From positions 124,001 through 188,000 of the forward strand of contig NZ_PGFI01000012.1 in assembly GCF_002797755.1 (NCBI RefSeq): DNA of 64,000 bases, read 5' to 3'. This document shows positions 19,261-29,778 of the stretch, piece by piece; the first letter of the stretch is position 1; every line of letters starts with the position of its first letter. The notes under the pieces were generated by a model, which made no database searches, was not told the origin of the DNA, and saw only the letters and a list, made by a program, of their open reading frames with translations. The DNA comes from Brevirhabdus pacifica (GTDB lineage Bacteria > Pseudomonadota > Alphaproteobacteria > Rhodobacterales > Rhodobacteraceae). The position numbers and the translations under genes are program-made.

Positions 19261-20604
19261 TCAGATGCCGTGGGCGGCGTAGATTTCGCGCAGGCGGGTG
19301 ACGGCCAGCTCGGGGCTCAGCTCCTCGGCCTCGCCGCTGCGCCGGTCGGTCAGTTCGACCACGCCGGATTTCAGGCCGCGCGGCCCGACGGTGATGCGCC
19401 AGGGCAGGCCGATCAGGTCCATCGTGGCGAATTTGGCCCCTGCCCGTTCGTCGCGATCGTCGTAAAGCGGGTCCAGACCGGCGGCGGTGAGGGCCTTGTA
19501 AAGATCCTCGCAGGCCGCGTCGGTGGCCGCATCGCCCTGGCGCAGGTTGACGATGCCGCAGTGGAAGGGGGTCACGCCCTCGGGCCAGATGATGCCCTTG
19601 TCGTCGTGACTGGCCTCGATGATGGCGCCCAGCAGGCGGCTGACGCCGATGCCGTGGCTGCCCATATGCACGGGCACCCGCTCTCCCTTGTCGTTGACGA
19701 CCGTGGCGCCCATCGGCTCGGAATACTTGGTGCCGAAATAGAAGATCTGCCCGACCTCGATGCCGCGGGATGTGCGGCGGCGGTCCTCGGGGACCCCGTC
19801 GAAGAGGGCCGCGTCATGGGTCTCGTCGGTGCGGGCATAGGGGGTTGTCCACTCGGTCACGATGTCGGCGCATTGGGTGCGGTCGTCGTAATCCACCGCC
19901 CGCTCGCCCAGCGTCAGGTCGGTGATGGCGCTGTCATAGAAGACCTCGGACTCGCCGGTGTCGGCCAGCACCAGAAACTCGTGGGTGTCCTCGCCGCCGA
20001 TGGGGCCCGAGTCGGCGCGCATCGGGATCGCCTGCAGGCCCATCCGCTCATAGGTGCGCAGATAGCTCACCATGTGCCGGTTGTAGGCGTGGATGGCGCT
20101 GTCGCGGTCGATATCGAAGTTGTAGCCGTCCTTCATGTAGAACTCGCGGCCGCGCATCACGCCGAAGCGCGGGCGGATCTCGTCGCGGAACTTCCACTGG
20201 ATCTGGTAGAGGGTCAGCGGCAGGTCCTTGTAGCTGTTCACATGGCTGCGGAAGATGTCGGTGATCAGCTCTTCGTTGGTGGGACCGAAAAGCATGTCGC
20301 GCCCGTGGCGATCGGTGATGCGCAGCATCTCCTCTCCGTAATCTTCATAGCGCCCGCTTTCGCGCCACAGGTCGGCCGATTGCATCGTCGGCATCAGCAG
20401 CGGGATGTGACCGGCGCGCTGCTGCTCCTCGTGGACGATGGCCTCGATCTTCTTGAGAACGCGCAAGCCCAGCGGAAGCCAGGAATAGATGCCCGCCGCG
20501 GATTGTTTGATCATGCCCGCCCGCAGCATCAGTCGGTGCGAGACGATCTGCGCCTCGGCGGGGTTTTCCTTGAGCACGGGCAGAAAATAGCGGGAGAGGC
20601 GCAT
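19261..20604 (-). CDS. proS: Prolyl-tRNA synthetase (short alphaproteobacterial type)
   Basis: This class II synthetase charges tRNA-Pro. At 447 residues it is the short bacterial form without the INS editing domain that in E. coli sits between motifs 2 and 3; after [12 protein letters not shown] there is only a brief linker. Class II motifs are visible: [16 protein letters not shown], the motif 2 stretch [20 protein letters not shown] with [11 protein letters not shown], and motif 3 near [14 protein letters not shown]. The start at 20604 ([15 protein letters not shown]) matches the family N-terminus; upstream in-frame codons do not. A repeat palindrome lies just downstream. Confidence 0.95.
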   Translation of the reverse strand: MRLSRYFLPVLKENPAEAQIVSHRLMLRAGMIKQSAAGIYSWLPLGLRVLKKIEAIVHEEQQRAGHIPLLMPTMQSADLWRESGRYEDYGEEMLRITDRHGRDMLFGPTNEELITDIFRSHVNSYKDLPLTLYQIQWKFRDEIRPRFGVMRGREFYMKDGYNFDIDRDSAIHAYNRHMVSYLRTYERMGLQAIPMRADSGPIGGEDTHEFLVLADTGESEVFYDSAITDLTLGERAVDYDDRTQCADIVTEWTTPYARTDETHDAALFDGVPEDRRRTSRGIEVGQIFYFGTKYSEPMGATVVNDKGERVPVHMGSHGIGVSRLLGAIIEASHDDKGIIWPEGVTPFHCGIVNLRQGDAATDAACEDLYKALTAAGLDPLYDDRDERAGAKFATMDLIGLPWRITVGPRGLKSGVVELTDRRSGEAEELSPELAVTRLREIYAAHGI

Positions 20605-20803
20605 CGGCGCGGACCTTTCAGGTACTTGGCGGTTGCGCCGGTCTAGGCCATCGCCGGCGATCAGACAAGAACTCCCATGCGCCCCGCACCACCGGGCAGG
20701 CGGGGCGCGGTGCCGCATCCCCGCACAGCCGCCGCGCTTGCAACCGCGGCGCGCATGGGCGATCTATCGAAGCTGAGATCGCGCGATTGCAAAGGGGCGC
20801 CGC

Positions 20804-21985
20804 ATGGGGCTGCCGGTCCGGGAACAGACCTATTACTGGGGGATCGCGGCGGCGGTCCTCTTTCTGATGCTGTGGATACTGGGGGACGTGATCCTGCCCT
20901 TCCTGCTGGGCGGGGCGATCGCCTATTTCCTGGACCCCCTTGCCGACCGGCTGGAGCGGATCGGCCTCAGCCGTGCCGCCGCCACCGCCGTCATCACCGT
21001 CGTCGCCATCGTCGGCTTCGTGCTTCTGGCCGTGCTGGTCTTTCCGCTGCTGATCGACCAGACCCGGGCGCTGATCCAGGTTGCCCCGCGCCTGGCCGAG
21101 AACCTGCGCGATTTCCTGACCGAGCGTTTCCCCTCGCTCATCGACAAGGGCTCGCCGCTGCACCAGAGCCTGCTGTCGATCAGCGACACGCTGCGCTCCA
21201 AGGGCGCGGCGCTGCTGGAGGGGCTGCTGACCTCGGCGCTGAGCCTGATCAACGTGCTGGTGCTGCTGGTGATCGTGCCGGTGGTGGCCTTCTACCTGCT
21301 GCTGGACTGGGACCGTATGGTGGCGCGCATCGATCAGCTTCTGCCGCGCGACCACGCGCCGGTGATCCGCGAGCTGGCGCGCCAGATCGACCGCACGCTG
21401 GCCTCGTTCATTCGCGGTCAGGGCACGGTCTGCCTGATCCTGGGGACCTATTACGCCGTCGCCCTGATGGCGGTGGGATTGCAGTTTGGCCTGATCGTCG
21501 GGGCCATCGCGGGGATTTTGACCTTCATTCCCTATGTCGGCGCGCTGGTGGGCGGGGGCCTTGCCATCGGCCTGGCACTTTTTCAGTTCTGGGGCGACTG
21601 GCTGTGGATCGTGGCGGTGGCCGCGATCTTCCAGGCCGGCCAGCTGATCGAGGGCAACGTGCTGACCCCCAAGCTTGTCGGCTCGTCCGTGGGTCTGCAC
21701 CCCGTCTGGCTGATCTTCGCGCTGTCGGTCTTCGGCGCGCTCTTCGGCTTTGTCGGCATGCTGGTCGCGGTCCCGGTCGCGGCGGCGATCGGGGTGCTGG
21801 CCCGTTTCGCCACCGCCAAGTACAAGGACAGCCGCCTCTACCAGGGCGTGGGCGCCACCGCTGGGGGGCTGCCGCCCAGCCCGGCCGCGGTTCTGGCCCA
21901 GGCGCAGGCACATGCCGCCCCCGCCACGACCGTGGCCGCCGCGCCGGCGGATCCCGGGGACGATCCCGACCGGACCCGCCTCTGA
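20804..21985 (+). CDS. AI-2E family transporter (PerM-like)
   Basis: This 393-residue membrane protein has about eight helices of the AI-2E/UPF0118 family. Characteristic stretches are VILPFLLGGAIAYFLDPLAD in the N-terminal part, LIVGAIAGILTFIPYVGALV and EGNVLTPKLVGSSVGLHPVW. Members export small molecules or exchange Na+ and H+; the function here is not determined. The next gene (Hda-like) begins 1 base after its stop, and in many alphaproteobacteria this pair precedes ppk. It is divergent from proS, sharing a 199-base promoter region. Confidence 0.9.
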   Translation: MGLPVREQTYYWGIAAAVLFLMLWILGDVILPFLLGGAIAYFLDPLADRLERIGLSRAAATAVITVVAIVGFVLLAVLVFPLLIDQTRALIQVAPRLAENLRDFLTERFPSLIDKGSPLHQSLLSISDTLRSKGAALLEGLLTSALSLINVLVLLVIVPVVAFYLLLDWDRMVARIDQLLPRDHAPVIRELARQIDRTLASFIRGQGTVCLILGTYYAVALMAVGLQFGLIVGAIAGILTFIPYVGALVGGGLAIGLALFQFWGDWLWIVAVAAIFQAGQLIEGNVLTPKLVGSSVGLHPVWLIFALSVFGALFGFVGMLVAVPVAAAIGVLARFATAKYKDSRLYQGVGATAGGLPPSPAAVLAQAQAHAAPATTVAAAPADPGDDPDRTRL

Positions 21986-21986
21986 C

Positions 21987-22676
21987 ATGGCCCAGCAGCT
22001 GCGTTTCCCTCTGCCCCGGACCACGGCGCGGGGCCGCGAGGATTTCTTCGTCTCTCCGGCCAACGCCCTTGCTCACGAGACCCTCGCCAACCCCGGTGCC
22101 TGGCCCCTGGGCAAGATGGTGCTGAGCGGACCCGAGGGGTCGGGCAAGAGCCACCTGGCCGAGATCTGGCGGCGTGAGCGGCAGGCGACGGTAGTGCGGG
22201 CGACAGGCCTCGACGAGGAGGAGGTCGGCCGCTCGATCCGGGGTGCGGCGCCTGCGGTGGTGGTCGAGGACGCCGACCGCCCCATGACCGACGCCGCCCA
22301 GCGCGCGCTTTTCCACCTGCACAACATGGTGGCCCAGCGCGGCGGCCTGCTTCTGCTGACGGCGCGGCAGGCGCCGGCGCGCTGGCCCGTCACCCTGCCC
22401 GACCTGGCGAGCCGCATGCAGGGCACCGCCCTGGTCGAGATCGCGCCGCCCGACGACCAGCTACTGACCGCGCTGTTCGTCAAGTTGTTCCACGACCGCC
22501 AGATCCTGCCGCCGCCCGCGCTGATCGCCTGGCTGCTGCCGCGGATGGAACGCTCCTATGCGGCGGTGGCGAAAATCGTCTCGGAACTGGACCGCCGCGC
22601 GCTGGACGAGAAACGTCCCATCGGTCAGCGGCTGGCGGCGGACGTGCTGGACAACCTGGCCCGCAACGCGCGATAA
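21987..22676 (+). CDS. hdaA: DnaA-like regulatory ATPase (HdaA/Hda family)
   Basis: This 229-residue AAA+ protein resembles the ATPase core of DnaA without the DNA-binding domain. It begins MAQQLRFPLP, the N-terminal clamp-binding type motif (QLRFPLP) that in Hda proteins contacts the DNA polymerase beta sliding clamp. Walker A is GPEGSGKSHL, and a Walker B-like VVVEDADR follows. Hda promotes ATP hydrolysis by DnaA after replication starts, preventing re-initiation. The ATG at 21987 comes immediately after the transporter stop. Assignment rests on the motif, size and position before ppk1. Confidence 0.87.
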   Translation: MAQQLRFPLPRTTARGREDFFVSPANALAHETLANPGAWPLGKMVLSGPEGSGKSHLAEIWRRERQATVVRATGLDEEEVGRSIRGAAPAVVVEDADRPMTDAAQRALFHLHNMVAQRGGLLLLTARQAPARWPVTLPDLASRMQGTALVEIAPPDDQLLTALFVKLFHDRQILPPPALIAWLLPRMERSYAAVAKIVSELDRRALDEKRPIGQRLAADVLDNLARNAR

Positions 22677-22710
22677 AGCGGGGATAACCCCAGGTATATG
22701 AAGGACTCTC

Positions 22711-24885
<2,175 letters not shown>

Positions 24886-25003
24886 GGCGCGCCGCCACGT
24901 CACGGCCACGCCGCTCCTGCCAAGGCCGGGGGCGGACGATCCGGGGATTGACGCGCGGGCGACCGCGCGGGCAAGGTCCGGGCAAGCACGAAAGGGCACA
25001 GTC

Positions 25004-26650
25004 ATGGACAGCGCTACCGACAAGGCACCGGGCCGGTTCCCTGACGCGCAGGCCCCGGATGCGGGAGAGGACGCAAAGGCACCGGGCACCGCCCCCGATG
25101 ACGCGACCATCTCGCCCGCGCCCGACGCCCACCACGACTGGGGCCCCTTCGGGCGGCCGCTTTTCGACGATCCGTCGGCACAGGCGCTCAAACGGGTCGG
25201 CGTGCTGGACGTCGGATCGAACTCGGTCCGGATGGTGGTCTTTGACGGCGCCGCCCGCTCTCCTGCCTATTTCTACAACGAAAAGCTGCTTTGCGGGCTG
25301 GGGGCCGGTCTGAACGATACCGGCCGTCTGAACCCCGAAGGGCGCCGCCGCGCGCTGGCCGCCATCCGCCGCTTCGACATTCTGGCCGATTCGATGGGCG
25401 TCTCGCCCCTCTCGGCCGTCGCCACCGCCGCCGTGCGCGACGCCGAGGACGGGCCCGAGTTCCGCGCCGAGGTCGAGCGCGAGACCAATATCAAGCTCTG
25501 GGTCATCGACGGCGCGGAAGAAGCCCGGCTGTCGGCCCAGGGCGTGTTGCTGGGCTGGCCGGGCGCCGATGGCCTGGTCTGCGATATCGGCGGGTCGTCC
25601 ATGGAACTGGCTCAGGTGGGCGACGGGCGGGTCGGGCCGCGGGTGACCTCCCCCCTCGGTCCCTTCAAGCTGCGCGATATCAAGGGCGGCAAGAAGGCGA
25701 TCAACGCCCATATCCGCGAGGTGATGGCCGGCCTGTGCGAGGAAATGGGCCGCAAGCCCCGGCGTATCTACCTTGTCGGCGGCTCGTGGCGGGCGATCGC
25801 GCGGCTGGACATGGAACGGCGCGGCTACCCGCTGAAGGTGCTGCACGAATACGCCATGTCGCCCAAGGACGTGCGCGACACGGTCAACTGGATCGCCGAC
25901 AACGACCTTGAGGAAATCCGCCAGCTGTCGGGCACTTCGGCCGAGCGGATGGCGCTGGTACCGCTGGCAAGCCGGGTGCTGCGCGAGCTGGTCCGCCAGT
26001 TCGCCCCCAAGGAAATCTACGTCTCCAGCTACGGCATCCGCGAGGGTCTCTTGTATGAGCAGATGCCCGAGAAGCTGCGCCGCCGCGATCCGCTGATCGA
26101 GGCCGCCCGCTTCGCCGAGGCCAAGGACGCCCGCCGCCCCGGCTTCGGCAAGCAGCTTTACGAGTTCCTGCTGCCGATCTTCCGCAACGCGGGGGCCGAG
26201 AAGAAGCGGCTGGTGCGAGCCGCGTGCCTTCTGCACGACGTCAGCTGGCGCGCCCACCCCGATTACCGCCACGAGGTCTGTTTCGACAACGCCACCCGCG
26301 CCAACCTTGGCGGGCTGGATCATCGGGGGCGGGTCTTTCTGGGGCTGGCCCTGCTGCACCGTTACAAGAACTCGCGCAGCGGCACCCGGCTGGAACCCCT
26401 GCTTGAACTGCTGGACGACGACGAGATCCAGCAGGCCGAGGCCTTGGGCAAGGCCATGCGCTTCGGCGCGATGTTCTCGGTCGACGATCCCGACCGCATG
26501 GGCCGGCTGGAATGGTTTCCCAAAAAGCGCATCCTGCGGATGATCGTGGACCGCACCAGCCGCGATCTGTTCGGCGAGGTGGCCGAGACGCGGCTGCGCG
26601 CGCTTGCAGGCTCGCTCAAGGCCGAGGTCGAGGTGAAATTCGCCAAGTAG
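25004..26650 (+). CDS. ppx: Exopolyphosphatase (Ppx/GppA family)
   Basis: Ppx removes terminal phosphates from polyphosphate, and family members may also cleave pppGpp. It has 548 residues. The actin-like ATPase fold starts near residue 65 with GVLDVGSNSVRMVVFDG; the second phosphate loop is VCDIGGSSMELAQVG and the adenosine-side loop is LVGGSWRAIARLDM. The C-terminal helical part has HD-like residues (LLHDVSWRAHP). The first 60 residues are low in complexity and not conserved in the family, so a later start is conceivable. It is separated from ppk1 by 118 bases. Confidence 0.92.
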   Translation: MDSATDKAPGRFPDAQAPDAGEDAKAPGTAPDDATISPAPDAHHDWGPFGRPLFDDPSAQALKRVGVLDVGSNSVRMVVFDGAARSPAYFYNEKLLCGLGAGLNDTGRLNPEGRRRALAAIRRFDILADSMGVSPLSAVATAAVRDAEDGPEFRAEVERETNIKLWVIDGAEEARLSAQGVLLGWPGADGLVCDIGGSSMELAQVGDGRVGPRVTSPLGPFKLRDIKGGKKAINAHIREVMAGLCEEMGRKPRRIYLVGGSWRAIARLDMERRGYPLKVLHEYAMSPKDVRDTVNWIADNDLEEIRQLSGTSAERMALVPLASRVLRELVRQFAPKEIYVSSYGIREGLLYEQMPEKLRRRDPLIEAARFAEAKDARRPGFGKQLYEFLLPIFRNAGAEKKRLVRAACLLHDVSWRAHPDYRHEVCFDNATRANLGGLDHRGRVFLGLALLHRYKNSRSGTRLEPLLELLDDDEIQQAEALGKAMRFGAMFSVDDPDRMGRLEWFPKKRILRMIVDRTSRDLFGEVAETRLRALAGSLKAEVEVKFAK

Positions 26651-26680
26651 ACCGACAAGGCCGCCGCGATCACGCGGGGG

Positions 26681-27202
26681 TCAAAGCTCGACCTCGCCGT
26701 TGGGACCGGTCCGGGTGCCCGGAAGGGGCACCGGATGGTCGGGGGCCGTGCGCCTGCGGATCAGGATATCGCCATTGGGCAGCACCTCGGGCGGGTGGTA
26801 GGCGTCCAGCTCGTCGATGCGGCCGCGCAGATCCTCCAGCAGTGGCTGAACCTCGGACAGAAGCCCGCGCAGGATCATCCGCGTCCCCTCTCCCAGCAGG
26901 TCCATGCCGCGCCCCATCCCGTCGCGGGGGGCGGACCGCTCGGCCTCGCCGGTCGACGGGGCCCCGGGGGCAGGTTGCGCGTCTTCGGGGGATTCGGGTT
27001 CGGGATCGGCGGCCTTCCAGCCGGTGAAGGCCCGCGCGCGCGGGGCACCCTGCGCCGCCGGGCCGGTCGGGCCCGCCAGCGCCACGGCCTGCGGCCGGGC
27101 CTTGCCCAGCCCCATGTGCGAGGCCAGCAGCGAACTGCCCAGCGGCACCAGAAGCGGCGCTGACAGCAGAAGCGGAAAGAGAAGGCGGCGGGCGTTTTTC
27201 AT
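26681..27202 (-). CDS. Secreted conserved hypothetical with PNGDI motif
   Basis: This 173-residue protein has a signal-like hydrophobic N-terminus (KNARRLLFPLLLSAPLLVPL), a Pro/Ala/Glu-rich middle and a conserved C-terminal end: EVQPLLEDLRGRIDELDAYH followed by PPEVLPNGDILIRRR. Similar Rhodobacterales proteins are often labelled AAA+ ATPase in databases, but no Walker motif is present, so that name would be wrong here. The likely location is periplasm or envelope. The start at 27202 puts the hydrophobic segment at the N-terminus. It is convergent with ppx. Function unknown. Confidence 0.75.
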   Translation of the reverse strand: MKNARRLLFPLLLSAPLLVPLGSSLLASHMGLGKARPQAVALAGPTGPAAQGAPRARAFTGWKAADPEPESPEDAQPAPGAPSTGEAERSAPRDGMGRGMDLLGEGTRMILRGLLSEVQPLLEDLRGRIDELDAYHPPEVLPNGDILIRRRTAPDHPVPLPGTRTGPNGEVEL

Positions 27203-27250
27203 GGCCCGAGCATAGCCGAAAGGCCGCCCCATTAGAACGGGGCCGTCAGA

Positions 27251-28351
27251 TCATGCGCTGAAATCCACCGTTACCGGGAAATGGTCCGACGCGGTCAGCA
27301 GCGCATCGCGCAACTCGGGGTTGCGGTAGATCTCGGGGTCGTCGAAAGGATGCCAGATCCGCCAGCGGGGATTGCGCTGCATCATCGCGGGGCCCAGCAT
27401 CACGTAATCCAGAAGTGCCGAAAGATATCGTTTCTGTTCAGCGATGTAGAAACGCGCGCTGACCGGGGCGGCGCCCATCCGGCTGGCCAGGAGGGCCTGG
27501 GCGTGGGGATCGTAGAGGCGCAGCGGGTCGTCGGGGTTCTCGCCCATCACGATCTCGATCGAGGAGCGGCCGAACAGGCGCTCATACTCGTCCAGACCCG
27601 GCCCGTCGTTGAAATCGCCCAGCACGATCAGCGGCTCGTCGCGGCGCAGGTGCCATTCGACCCGGTGACGCAGCCAGATGCATTGGGCAAGCTGCTTGCG
27701 CCTGTTGTCGATGGCAAGGCGCGTCGCCTCGGGGATGGTGCGGGCGCCGTGGGGGGCCTTGGACTTGGCGTGCACCCCGATCATGCGAAAGGCGAAATCC
27801 CCGGCGGTGGCCGCGATCTCCAGCGGCGGCTTGGACCAGACGACCGGGTCGGGATGCATGTCGAGGTCGGTATCCAGGTGGAACGCCCCGTCAAAGCGCG
27901 GCACCGGCGGGTCGTGGTCGGCGCCTGCGGCCTCACCACCGGCCCCCGCACCAGCGCCCGCCGCCCCTGCCCGCCCCGCAAGGCGCGCCACCTCGTCCGG
28001 GCCTGAGCCGATGGGGTCGTGCCGCGCCCGGATCACGTCGGGATCGAAAAGTAGCATGATCTCCTGCTGGGTGTCGTTGGCAAATCCCAGCAGCGCCTGG
28101 CGCGTTCGCAGCCCGGCAAATTCCGCGAATTCCTGAAGGGCCACGCGGGCGTTGCGGTTGCGGCTGTCGTCGGGGGCCTCGACCACCAGGATCGCGTCGG
28201 CGTCCATGGCCTGAAATACCCGCACCAGCGCGGCAAGCTGCTCTCGGCGGGTCACATCCCGGCGGCGCGACCAGTGGGTATCGGGCACGGGCTTGCCCTC
28301 GTCGTCGAACAGCGCGTCGAACCATTCGACATTGTAGGTCGCCAGCCTCAT
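27251..28351 (-). CDS. Endonuclease/exonuclease/phosphatase-fold protein
   Basis: This 366-residue protein of the EEP (DNase I-like) superfamily begins MRLATYNVEWFDALFDD. EEP landmarks are YNVEWF (metal-binding Asn/Glu region), VVEAPDD, VLGDFNDGPG (Asp/Asn catalytic pair) and the C-terminal TASDHFPV with the conserved Asp-His. Substrates of this fold range from nucleic acids to phospholipids, and the sequence does not decide. The start is chosen because the YNVEWF strand must be near the N-terminus; it overlaps the end of the TerB/DnaJ gene by 4 bases, suggesting coupled translation. Confidence 0.88.
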   Translation of the reverse strand: MRLATYNVEWFDALFDDEGKPVPDTHWSRRRDVTRREQLAALVRVFQAMDADAILVVEAPDDSRNRNARVALQEFAEFAGLRTRQALLGFANDTQQEIMLLFDPDVIRARHDPIGSGPDEVARLAGRAGAAGAGAGAGGEAAGADHDPPVPRFDGAFHLDTDLDMHPDPVVWSKPPLEIAATAGDFAFRMIGVHAKSKAPHGARTIPEATRLAIDNRRKQLAQCIWLRHRVEWHLRRDEPLIVLGDFNDGPGLDEYERLFGRSSIEIVMGENPDDPLRLYDPHAQALLASRMGAAPVSARFYIAEQKRYLSALLDYVMLGPAMMQRNPRWRIWHPFDDPEIYRNPELRDALLTASDHFPVTVDFSA

Positions 28352-29058
28352 GCCTTGCCGGCGGCCGGTCCCCGCCCGGCGGCGGCCCCCTGGTTCAGCT
28401 GCTCCCACGCCCGGTTGACCGCGATCAGCCGCTTCTCTGCCAGACGGATCGCCTCGGGCGGCAGGCCGCGCGCGATCAGACGGTCGGGATGGGCCTCGCG
28501 GACGCGGGCGCGCCAGGCGGCGCGGATCTCGGTCAGGGGCGCATCTGGTGCCACGCCCAGAACATCATGGGGATCGGGTTCGCAATCCGAGACGAACCGC
28601 GCGCGCAGACGGGTGAAAGTGGGGCGGTCGATGCCGAAGATCTCGGCCACGCGCTTGAGGAACTCCTCCTCCCCCGGGTGGTATTCGCCGTCCGCCAAGG
28701 CAATGTGGAAAAGCCCCTCCATCAGGTCGCACAGGGTCTCGGGGTCGTCGCCGAACATGCGGGCGACGCGGGCGGCGTAATCCTCGTAGCCGGCGACATC
28801 CTGGCGGGCCAGGTTGAACAGCCGCGCTGCGTTGCGCTCTTCCTCGGGGGGGATGTGGAAGACCTCGCGGAACGCCGCCACCTCATCGCGGGTGACCTGC
28901 CCGTCGGCCTTGGCCATCTTGGCCCCCAGCGCGATCACCGCGATGGCGAAGGCGACGGTGCGCTCAGGCGGGGCGCGAAAACTTTCGAACACCGCGCCCA
29001 GCCCCTCGCCCGAGGCCAGGGCCGAGATCGCATCGGCTATGCGAGACCAGATCGACAT
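28348..29058 (-). CDS. TerB-like / DnaJ-domain protein (DjlA type)
   Basis: This 236-residue protein has an N-terminal TerB-like helical domain with paired acidic motifs (KMAKADGQVTRDEV at about 52-65, HIALADGEYHPGEEEFL at about 130-146) and a C-terminal J domain (about 168-230) with the HPD motif in REAHPDRLIARG. J domains stimulate Hsp70 ATPase activity. The layout is like DjlA but without its N-terminal membrane anchor. The start at 29058 (MSIWSRIADAISAL) is the first that gives family-like sequence. It is probably a co-chaperone; the client is unknown. Confidence 0.88.
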   Translation of the reverse strand: MSIWSRIADAISALASGEGLGAVFESFRAPPERTVAFAIAVIALGAKMAKADGQVTRDEVAAFREVFHIPPEEERNAARLFNLARQDVAGYEDYAARVARMFGDDPETLCDLMEGLFHIALADGEYHPGEEEFLKRVAEIFGIDRPTFTRLRARFVSDCEPDPHDVLGVAPDAPLTEIRAAWRARVREAHPDRLIARGLPPEAIRLAEKRLIAVNRAWEQLNQGAAAGRGPAAGKA

Positions 29059-29062
29059 GGGT

Positions 29063-29605
29063 TCAAAGCATCTTCTGCATGAGCACGAGGTCGAGGTAAC
29101 GGCCATTCTTGAACCCCACCTCCGACAGGCGTGCCACTTCGGCAAAGCCGATGGTGGCGTGAAAGCAGATCCCGTCGGGGTTGGCGGCGCTGACACCGGC
29201 CATCAGAACGTGACCGCCCGCGCCCCTCGCGTGCTCCTCCAGCCCCTGCATCAACGTGCGGCCCAGCCCCCGGCCCCGGGCGGCGGCGTCGATCACGACC
29301 GTATGCTCGAAGGCGCGGGCATAGCCTACCCCGCCTCTGAACTGCCCGTAGGTGGCAAAGCCCAGCACCGGGCCTCCACCGTCCCCACCCGGTTCACAGG
29401 CCAGTAGGAAACCGTGCCCCTGCTCGGCGCGCGCCGCGATCAGCTCGCGCAGATCATCGTCGGTCTTGGGGGTGCTGTTGAAGGTGGCCAGCGTGTCCAG
29501 GATCATGGCGTTCCAGATCCGGGCGATGGCGGCGGCGTCGTCGGTGCCGGCAGGACGCAGCACCGCCTGCGACGGTGCGGAGGGATGTGTCAGGGCATCA
29601 GTCAT
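29063..29605 (-). CDS. GNAT-family N-acetyltransferase
   Basis: This 180-residue acetyl-CoA-dependent acetyltransferase begins its GNAT domain with LRPAGTDDAAAIARIWNAMI. The acetyl-CoA loop is [19 protein letters not shown], and ATIGFAEVARLSEVGFKNGRY lies near the C-terminus. The pattern resembles phosphinothricin/amino-acid N-acetyltransferases (VAESVYIHPAARGRGLG-type), so a small amino-acid-like substrate is likely. It lies 4 bases upstream of the TerB/DnaJ gene on the same strand. The start at 29605 is preferred; an upstream ATG at 29626 is also in frame. Confidence 0.85.
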   Translation of the reverse strand: MTDALTHPSAPSQAVLRPAGTDDAAAIARIWNAMILDTLATFNSTPKTDDDLRELIAARAEQGHGFLLACEPGGDGGGPVLGFATYGQFRGGVGYARAFEHTVVIDAAARGRGLGRTLMQGLEEHARGAGGHVLMAGVSAANPDGICFHATIGFAEVARLSEVGFKNGRYLDLVLMQKML

Positions 29606-29778
29606 CGGGCGTCCAGATTGCAGCAAGGCCCCAGTCGCCCTGTGCGTGCAAGATTAGGCCATCATCGGCAAAGCGCAATCCCCGCGCCCGCGACCGTTCC
29701 CGCGACGCCGGGCCGAGGTGGGGGCGGGGCCGGGGGAAGTCGGGGCAAGGCGATCGCGCCCCTGCCCCTGCCCTTCCG

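Noticed and set aside
27251-28351. Calling the EEP-fold protein a specific exonuclease III or sphingomyelinase
   Set aside because: Only superfamily motifs are visible; no residue decides the substrate.
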